From an uncultured Asticcacaulis sp. (GTDB lineage: Bacteria > Pseudomonadota > Alphaproteobacteria > Caulobacterales > Caulobacteraceae), in assembly GCA_946482045.1 (NCBI GenBank), contig CAMLPZ010000058.1:1-16900 (forward strand): 16,900 nt of DNA. The letters are read 5' to 3'. Below are positions 13,444-16,900 of the stretch, piece by piece. The notes under the pieces were generated by a model, which ran no database searches, was not told where the DNA came from, and was given only the letters and a program-made list of their open reading frames with translations. The translations under genes and the position numbers were made by a program. Each line of letters begins with the position of its first letter. Position 1 is the stretch's first letter.

Positions 13444-14121
13444 TCAGACCCGCCGCACGATCGCGATCACCCGGCCGATGATCTCCATCGAGCCGTCCGC
13501 CGCCATGTCAGGCGGGATAAGCGGATTGTCCGACAGGATCTGATAGCCGTTTTGCGTCGGCCGCAGGCGCTTGATCTGGCCGTGGCCGTACTGGGTGATC
13601 GCCCAGATCTTGTCGCCCATGCTGGGTTGTGTCTGCGTCCGGTCGCACAACAGGATGTCGCTGTCGCCGATGGTCGGGCTCATGGAATCGCCCGCGCCGA
13701 TCACAAAGAACAGCTGAGTCAGCGACGAGGTCGTGAACTGGCGGATCCAGTTCTTCGGAAAGTCCATCACGTCCTCGGTCACCGCTTCGTCGAACGGCTG
13801 GCCGCCGCCCATGCCAAAGCGCAGGTCGATCTGCGGCACCTTGACGATATCGCCTTCGACGCGGCTGTCGCGGATGGCGATGGGGCCGCCATCCAGCACG
13901 AAGTCCTCATCGGTCAGGTAGGCCGCCGGCACCTGAAGCTCACGCGCCAGGGCCGCCAGGTTGTCGCCGTAGATGCTGTCCTTCTTGCCCTTGAAGATAT
14001 CGGCGATGAAGTCCTTGCCAAAGCCGGCGTCCATGGAGGCGCGCGCCGCGCTCTTGCCGATGACGGGGAGGCGGGCGCGGATTCGCCGGGCCAGCAAGGA
14101 TTCGGTCAATGTCTCAGTCAT
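13444..14121 (-). CDS. Phage CI-type repressor (HTH plus S24/LexA-like peptidase domain)
   Basis: A 225-residue repressor that binds the nearby operators and keeps early phage genes off. The N-terminal region (about 10-70) holds a divergent helix-turn-helix; the C-terminal S24 domain has the catalytic Ser146 in GAGDSMSPTI and Lys184 (GQIKRLRP). The usual Ala-Gly cleavage pair before the peptidase domain is not evident; VPQIDLRFGMGGG occupies that position, with Met-Gly instead, so RecA-stimulated self-cleavage is uncertain. I start at ATG 14121; the frame is open to 14241, but that stretch covers the operators and promoter. No ribosome site is seen; a possible -10 lies only 6 bases before the ATG, so the mRNA may be leaderless. 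It is divergent from the Cro-like gene. Confidence 0.9.
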   Translation of the reverse strand: MTETLTESLLARRIRARLPVIGKSAARASMDAGFGKDFIADIFKGKKDSIYGDNLAALARELQVPAAYLTDEDFVLDGGPIAIRDSRVEGDIVKVPQIDLRFGMGGGQPFDEAVTEDVMDFPKNWIRQFTTSSLTQLFFVIGAGDSMSPTIGDSDILLCDRTQTQPSMGDKIWAITQYGHGQIKRLRPTQNGYQILSDNPLIPPDMAADGSMEIIGRVIAIVRRV

Positions 14122-14122
14122 G

Positions 14123-14136
14123 GCGGAAATATCCGC
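14123..14136. promoter_or_regulatory. Operator 1 (GCGGA-N4-TCCGC) on the repressor promoter
   Basis: GCGGAAATATCCGC is a palindrome with 5-bp arms and matches the second operator except for one central base. It covers the proposed -10 of the leftward repressor promoter (GATATT, 14133-14128; weak -35 TTGCGG, 14156-14151; spacing 17). Binding here would repress the repressor gene itself. Confidence 0.6.
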
Positions 14137-14166
14137 TTTAAAAATATCGGCCGCAACGCGTATCTT

Positions 14167-14206
14167 TCCGCTTGTCAAAAGCGGAAGTATCCGCTTATAG
14201 TGCGGA
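14167..14206. promoter_or_regulatory. Operator 2 and rightward early promoter of the Cro-like gene
   Basis: AAGCGGAAGTATCCGCTT (14179-14196) is a perfect 7-bp-arm palindrome. An overlapping outward pair, TCCGCTT (14167-14173)/AAGCGGA (14179-14185), and a lone GCGGA at 14202-14206 add half-sites. The palindrome lies between -35 TTGTCA (14172-14177) and -10 TATAGT (14196-14201), spacing 18, so a bound repressor would block this promoter. Transcription would start at about 14207-14208, at the GTG start codon. Confidence 0.6.
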
Positions 14207-14207
14207 G

Positions 14208-14453
14208 GTGGATTACGAACTTCGGACTCATCTGCTGACATGCGCGCACCTCTTTGCGGCCAAACGGGGCTTCAGGGACGCGACAGTCGGCAACATGTCC
14301 GCCGGAGACTGGCGCTTTTTCGGGCGCCTGAGGGACGGGCGGGCCTTTACGGTCCGCAAGTACGACGAGGTCATGAGTTGGTTCTCCAACAACTGGCCTG
14401 ATGAGGATTGGCCGGCCGCAGTTCCGCGTCCGACCGTGACTTACACTCCATAG
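14208..14453 (+). CDS. Cro-like small phage DNA-binding protein
   Basis: An 81-residue protein that begins at GTG 14208 (MDYELRTHLLTCAHLFAA) and ends in TAG at 14451-14453. It belongs to a small helix-turn-helix type common opposite CI-like repressors in alphaproteobacterial prophages: a helical start, GFRDATVGNMSAGDWRFFGRL as recognition region, then GRAFTVRKYDEVMSWFSNNWP near the end. It should bind the same GCGGA operators and oppose the repressor. GTG 14208 is where the promoter predicts transcription to start, so it is probably leaderless; an in-frame TTG at 14172 would lie within the operator and promoter and is rejected. It is the first gene of the rightward early region. Confidence 0.75.
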   Translation: MDYELRTHLLTCAHLFAAKRGFRDATVGNMSAGDWRFFGRLRDGRAFTVRKYDEVMSWFSNNWPDEDWPAAVPRPTVTYTP

Positions 14454-14468
14454 GCGGAATTTTCCGCC
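14453..14468. promoter_or_regulatory. Operator 3 at the 3' end of the Cro-like gene
   Basis: GGCGGAATTTTCCGCC has 7-bp arms and the GCGGA/TCCGC core of operators 1 and 2, although the central spacing keeps the same N4. It begins at the last base of the Cro-like stop codon and lies 25 bases before the terminator. It could act as a roadblock, a looping partner, or the operator of a second promoter. Confidence 0.55.
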
Positions 14469-14493
14469 AAGGTGACTTAACTCCCTGAAACTG

Positions 14494-14529
14494 GCCCTGC
14501 GCTGTCCATCACAGCGCGGGGCGCCTTTT
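14494..14529 (+). terminator. Intrinsic terminator after the Cro-like gene
   Basis: A 12-bp stem with one T-G wobble (14494-14505 and 14511-14522; inner arm GCGCTGT/ACAGCGC) and a 5-base loop, followed by GCC and TTTT (14526-14529). The tail is short, so it may be leaky or subject to antitermination, like lambda tR1. No strong promoter is visible between it and the next gene, which implies readthrough. Confidence 0.6.
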
Positions 14530-14569
14530 CGATCGACTCAACGAGGGATATTCACAATTGGAACATTTC

Positions 14570-14800
14570 ATGAACAGTGTTATGAGTCCAGCGCTTTATT
14601 TCGCGATCGGCGGCGTTGTGTCCGCCGCGCTGGACGGCCACCGCCACATCTATGCCGAAAGCCTGACCGGCACCGACACCGACCGGGCGCGCCGCATCTG
14701 CCTGTGGGGCTGGGCGGCGGACATGCTGCTGTGGCCGCTCTATGCCTGCGAAGCCGTGGGCGCGGGCGTCGCGAACCTGGTCCACAGGGGGCGCGCATGA
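14570..14800 (+). CDS. Small phage membrane protein, 76 residues
   Basis: The start is ATG 14570 with GGAAC about 6 bases upstream; a TTG at 14558 with GAGGGA about 10 bases upstream is the alternative (4 residues longer). Two hydrophobic segments (about residues 6-22 and 45-68) flank a charged loop containing GHRHIYAES and TDTDRARR. Its TGA overlaps the ATG of the next gene (ATGA at 14797-14800), so translation is coupled. No family recognised. As the first gene after the terminator it may be an early accessory or exclusion-type protein; that is only a guess. Confidence 0.55.
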   Translation: MNSVMSPALYFAIGGVVSAALDGHRHIYAESLTGTDTDRARRICLWGWAADMLLWPLYACEAVGAGVANLVHRGRA

Positions 14801-15096
14801 ACGGGATCACCCCCGCCGAACGGCGCTGTCTCGACGCCATCCTCAAGCTGACCAGCCAGGGCGTGGCGCCATCCTACGAAGAGATCGGCCGGATGTGCGG
14901 CATCGCCAAGACCGCCGTCTTCCGCCACGTCCACGGCCTGGTCTATCTCGGCTATATCGCCCGAACGCCCGGCAAGTCGCGGTCGTTACGCGTCATCAGG
15001 CACACCGACATCGCCGACGGCGTGGCGTGCCTGGTGCGCCAGTACGGCGCCGATGCGGTTGCCGCCGAGCTTTCCCAGCAGGCGGGCAGGGCATGA
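14797..15096 (+). CDS. LexA-type DNA-binding domain protein without peptidase
   Basis: A 99-residue protein. Residues 3-68 closely match the winged-helix N-terminus of LexA: ITPAERRCLDAILKL, then APSYEEIGRMCGIAKTAVFRH, then GYIARTPGKSRSLRVI. There is no S24 protease domain; only about 30 residues of helical tail follow (ACLVRQYGADAVAAELSQQ). It should bind DNA, perhaps as an early phage regulator, but cannot self-cleave. ATG 14797 overlaps the preceding stop and has AGGGGG about 6 bases upstream; its own stop overlaps the following start, so three genes form one coupled series. Confidence 0.8.
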   Translation: MNGITPAERRCLDAILKLTSQGVAPSYEEIGRMCGIAKTAVFRHVHGLVYLGYIARTPGKSRSLRVIRHTDIADGVACLVRQYGADAVAAELSQQAGRA

Positions 15097-15962
15097 CCGC
15101 GCCCTATATCCCGTTCTATGTCGGCGATTACCTGGCCGACACCACGCACCTGACGCGGTCCGAACACGGCGCCTATCTGCTGCTGCTCATGGCCATGTGG
15201 CGGGGCGGCGGCAGGCTTCCGGCCGACGATGACCGCCTGGCGCGGCTGGCCCAATGCAGCGACGCCGAATGGGCCGGGATGCGGAGCACGATCCTCAGCT
15301 TTTTCCGATGCCGGGGCGGCGTGCTGAGGCAAAAGCGGCTGACGGCGGAATACGCGAAGTACACGAAGGCGATTACGCAGCGCAAAAACGCCGGAAAAGC
15401 CAGTGCCGCGAAAAAGCGGAGTAAAAACAGCGAAATACCTTCAACGGGCGTTGGTACGGGCGAGGAACGCGCGCTTGCCAACCCTAGCCACAGCCATAAC
15501 CCGATCCAAAAACAAAACTATCTAAATACTGCTGAGACTACGGCGGACTGGCCCACCTCGAAAGACGAATGGGTCGATGTCTTGATCAGCGAGACCGGTT
15601 GCGCCGACAGCGTCCGCGATATCTGGCCGCGGACAACCGCGCCCGTCCTGCTGGCCTGGCATGAGATAGATCATTTTGAATGGCGCGATGTCGTGGCCGG
15701 CATCCGCGCGACGCTGCTCAATGCCCGCAAACCCATTGCCCCGAAAAGCTGGAAGTTCTTCGCGCCTGCCATCGCCGAAGCCCGCCGCCAACGCACCCAA
15801 CCGACACCGGAGCCCTGCCATGCCCCAAACACCAAAGCCGCTTACCGCTCCCGCGCCGAGCGCTCCCGCGCCGAACGCAACGAGGACTCGACCATCGCCG
15901 CTTTCAGCCGAGCATTTGGCGGACCTGCCGCTGGCGAAGCTGAGTTTGAAGGCTCTGCGTGA
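15093..15962 (+). CDS. DUF1376/YdaU-family phage replication protein
   Basis: A 289-residue protein starting at ATG 15093, overlapping the previous stop by ATGA. Residues 3-75 are the DUF1376 domain (PYIPFYVGDYLADTTHL, EHGAYLLLLMAMW, then LPADDDRLARLAQCSDAEW), found at the N-terminus of phage replication-initiation proteins in the place of lambda O. A Lys/Ser-rich, low-complexity linker (about 90-150) leads to a C-terminal domain. The gene sits in the early region beside its probable replication partner. Its last 48 codons overlap the next gene in another frame and include a duplicated RSRAE unit. The linker shows less GC-rich codon use than the rest. Confidence 0.8.
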   Translation: MTAPYIPFYVGDYLADTTHLTRSEHGAYLLLLMAMWRGGGRLPADDDRLARLAQCSDAEWAGMRSTILSFFRCRGGVLRQKRLTAEYAKYTKAITQRKNAGKASAAKKRSKNSEIPSTGVGTGEERALANPSHSHNPIQKQNYLNTAETTADWPTSKDEWVDVLISETGCADSVRDIWPRTTAPVLLAWHEIDHFEWRDVVAGIRATLLNARKPIAPKSWKFFAPAIAEARRQRTQPTPEPCHAPNTKAAYRSRAERSRAERNEDSTIAAFSRAFGGPAAGEAEFEGSA

Positions 15963-16350
15963 GCACCCGGACCAGGCGCGTTTGCAGGCCGATGCCCGGC
16001 GCGTCCTGGCGGACAACCGGCCGGCCAGCGACGCCGAGCTGGGGCAGGTCATTTTCGGGCTGCTGATCATGTACGCCGAGTTCGACCGCCGCGCCGAGGC
16101 TTCGAAAACCATGGTCGTGGCGCAGTGGCGGCAGAGCCTCAAGGGCTGGCCGCGCGATGTGCTCGAACGCGCGGCGCAGTACTGGATCAGCGGCGACAAG
16201 GCGGCCTTTGTCCCGCAGCCGGGCGACATCCTGGCGCACTGCCAGCGCCTGGGCGCCTTTCGCCACGCCATGGCGAAGAAGGCGCGGGAATTTCTGGATT
16301 CCACCCCTCTCCCCGCGTGCGGGGAGAGGGTGGTCCGCAGGACCGGGTGA
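15820..16350 (+). CDS. Probable phage replication partner protein (helicase-loader-like), 3' end in a repeat
   Basis: A 176-residue protein starting at ATG 15820 with CCGGAG 8 bases upstream. A Pro/Ala-rich start (PAPSAPAPNA) precedes a helical domain: LSLKALREHPDQARLQADAR, then ASDAELGQVIFGLLIMYAEF, then WPRDVLERAAQYWISGDKAAF. The closing FVPQPGDILAHCQRL pattern is seen in phage proteins that follow O-like initiators, so a loader or accessory role is likely but not proved. It overlaps the DUF1376 gene by 143 bases in a different frame. The last 16 residues (STPLPACGERVVRRTG) are encoded by a dispersed hairpin repeat at 16301-16344, so the original C-terminus has probably been replaced. Confidence 0.7.
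   Translation: MPQTPKPLTAPAPSAPAPNATRTRPSPLSAEHLADLPLAKLSLKALREHPDQARLQADARRVLADNRPASDAELGQVIFGLLIMYAEFDRRAEASKTMVVAQWRQSLKGWPRDVLERAAQYWISGDKAAFVPQPGDILAHCQRLGAFRHAMAKKAREFLDSTPLPACGERVVRRTG
15846..15875. repeat. 15-bp tandem duplication within overlapping genes
   Basis: CGCTCCCGCGCCGAG (15846-15860) is followed directly by a copy differing in the last base (15861-15875). Being a multiple of three, it keeps both frames open: it encodes RSRAE twice in the DUF1376 gene and a PAPSA/PAPNA unit in the overlapping gene. Confidence 0.7.
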
Positions 16351-16356
16351 GGGGCA
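16301..16356. repeat. Dispersed hairpin repeat inserted in the replication-partner gene
   Basis: The first hairpin has a 15-bp stem with one bulged C and a GT loop (16301-16316/16319-16333); it is followed by GGTCC/GGACC (16332-16336/16340-16344) and a GGGTGAGGGGC tail. This CCCTCTCCCC...GGGGAGAGGG element with the GGGTGAGGGG end is a widespread intergenic repeat in proteobacterial genomes. It supplies the stop codon of the gene at 15820 (TGA 16348-16350) and could also act as a transcript-end structure. Confidence 0.75.
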
Positions 16357-16400
16357 AGCCTCCGCCGCCATACATTCTCAACTTCACATCCGAGACACCC

Positions 16401-16900
16401 ATGCATAACGAACCCAACCCCCATATCCCCGCCGAAAACGGCCTGTGGTACGTGCTGCGCCACCGCAACGATCCGGCGACGATCCGGCTGATGCTGGCCG
16501 ACATGGCGCGCGAAGGCTATGAAGCCTACCTGCCGCAGCTCCTGCGCCGCCGCCGTCCAATGCGCCACGGCCGGCTGGCGACCAAACTCGAATGGGTGCC
16601 AGAGCCCCTGTTCGGCGGCTATGTCTTTGCCCGCAAAGCCGAGGGCAAGACGCCCATCCGCCCGATGATCAGCCTCTATGGCGTCGAAGGCCGTATTGCG
16701 ATCGGCGCGGTCAAGCCCGTGGTGATCGACGCCATCCGCGCCAGGGAGCAGACCGTCGACGGCCTGACGGGCTGGGTGCCTGAGCGCGAACGCCGCCACG
16801 TGCCGGTGGAAGACTGGCGCGCCTCTATTACGCCCGGCACCGAGGTCGAAATCGAGACGGCGGGCAGGTTCCTGCGCGCGGTCGTGACGGCCAATGACGG
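16401..16900 (+). CDS. NusG/RfaH-like antitermination protein (partial, runs off the right edge)
   Basis: An open frame from ATG 16401 to the window end, 166 codons with no stop. Residues about 16-78 resemble the NusG N-terminal (NGN) domain: LWYVLRHRNDPATIRLMLAD, then EGYEAYLPQLLRR and EPLFGGYVFARK. From about residue 150, PGTEVEIETAGRF resembles the start of a KOW motif. This family binds RNA polymerase and changes pausing and termination. In a phage early region it is a candidate antiterminator, able to carry polymerase through terminators such as that at 14494. The ribosome site is weak (CCGAG, about 9 bases upstream). The protein is a specialised paralogue rather than the housekeeping NusG, which would be next to secE and ribosomal genes. 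Confidence 0.75.
   Translation, partial: MHNEPNPHIPAENGLWYVLRHRNDPATIRLMLADMAREGYEAYLPQLLRRRRPMRHGRLATKLEWVPEPLFGGYVFARKAEGKTPIRPMISLYGVEGRIAIGAVKPVVIDAIRAREQTVDGLTGWVPERERRHVPVEDWRASITPGTEVEIETAGRFLRAVVTAND

Noticed and set aside
14122..14241. Extending the repressor to an upstream start at 14241
   Set aside because: The extra 40 codons would cover both operators, both promoters and the start of the divergent gene; their peptide does not resemble a repressor N-terminus.
15522..16799. Long leftward open frame of about 425 codons
   Set aside because: It lies opposite the DUF1376, replication-partner and NusG-like genes, which have clear domains, ribosome sites and overlaps; the antisense frame is an artefact of GC-rich codon use.

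Overview
The window looks like a piece of a high-GC alphaproteobacterial chromosome. The best guess is Caulobacterales (a Caulobacter/Asticcacaulis-like genome). This rests on base composition, a Tad-type surface protein, single-domain response regulators, numerous small secreted TonB-like and orphan periplasmic proteins, and the style of the phage regulatory genes. The taxon is an inference; no rRNA or other phylogenetic marker is present.

Positions 1-13140 are mostly host genes in short operons. The left edge has a cut-off membrane protein and a 35-residue ORF, both leftward, then a strong hairpin and a rightward single-domain response regulator (760-1134). Three leftward genes follow: a TadE/G-like protein with a beta-solenoid body, a TPR-like cytoplasmic protein, and an unusual peroxiredoxin-like/prolyl-4-hydroxylase fusion. 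After a 390-bp divergent intergenic region with several palindromes comes a copper-linked pair: an MFS transporter with a methionine-rich N-terminal hairpin, and a CusF-type lipoprotein. Next are an orphan secreted protein (6991-7797) and a two-gene operon of tiny membrane proteins (53 and 103 residues, stop and start overlapping). An AraC-family regulator is divergent from a secreted HbpS/GlcG-type protein and a periplasmic PQQ-dependent aldose dehydrogenase. A leftward cluster of three small secreted proteins ends this part. Its TonB-like member is followed, in frame after its TGA, by 30 codons with strong coding character.

Positions 13140-13443 hold two copies of a structured intergenic repeat. 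From 13444 to the right edge is the immunity and early region of a prophage or phage-like island. It has a leftward CI-type S24 repressor and a divergent Cro-like protein, separated by palindromic operators of the form GCGGA-N4-TCCGC. Promoter spacing suggests that both mRNAs are leaderless. A further operator lies at the stop codon of the cro-like gene, followed by a hairpin terminator in the place of lambda tR1. A tightly coupled rightward operon comes next: a small membrane protein, a LexA-type DNA-binding domain without a protease, a DUF1376/YdaU-like replication protein, and a probable replication partner that overlaps it out of frame and ends inside a dispersed hairpin repeat. The last gene is NusG/RfaH-like and runs off the edge; it is a plausible antiterminator. 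No integrase, attachment site, tRNA, rRNA or CRISPR array is visible.

The most interesting points are the compact leaderless switch with an extra operator behind cro, the phage-borne NusG paralogue, the Met-rich copper-type MFS protein, the Cys-less peroxiredoxin-P4H fusion, and the in-frame coding tail after the TonB-like stop codon.
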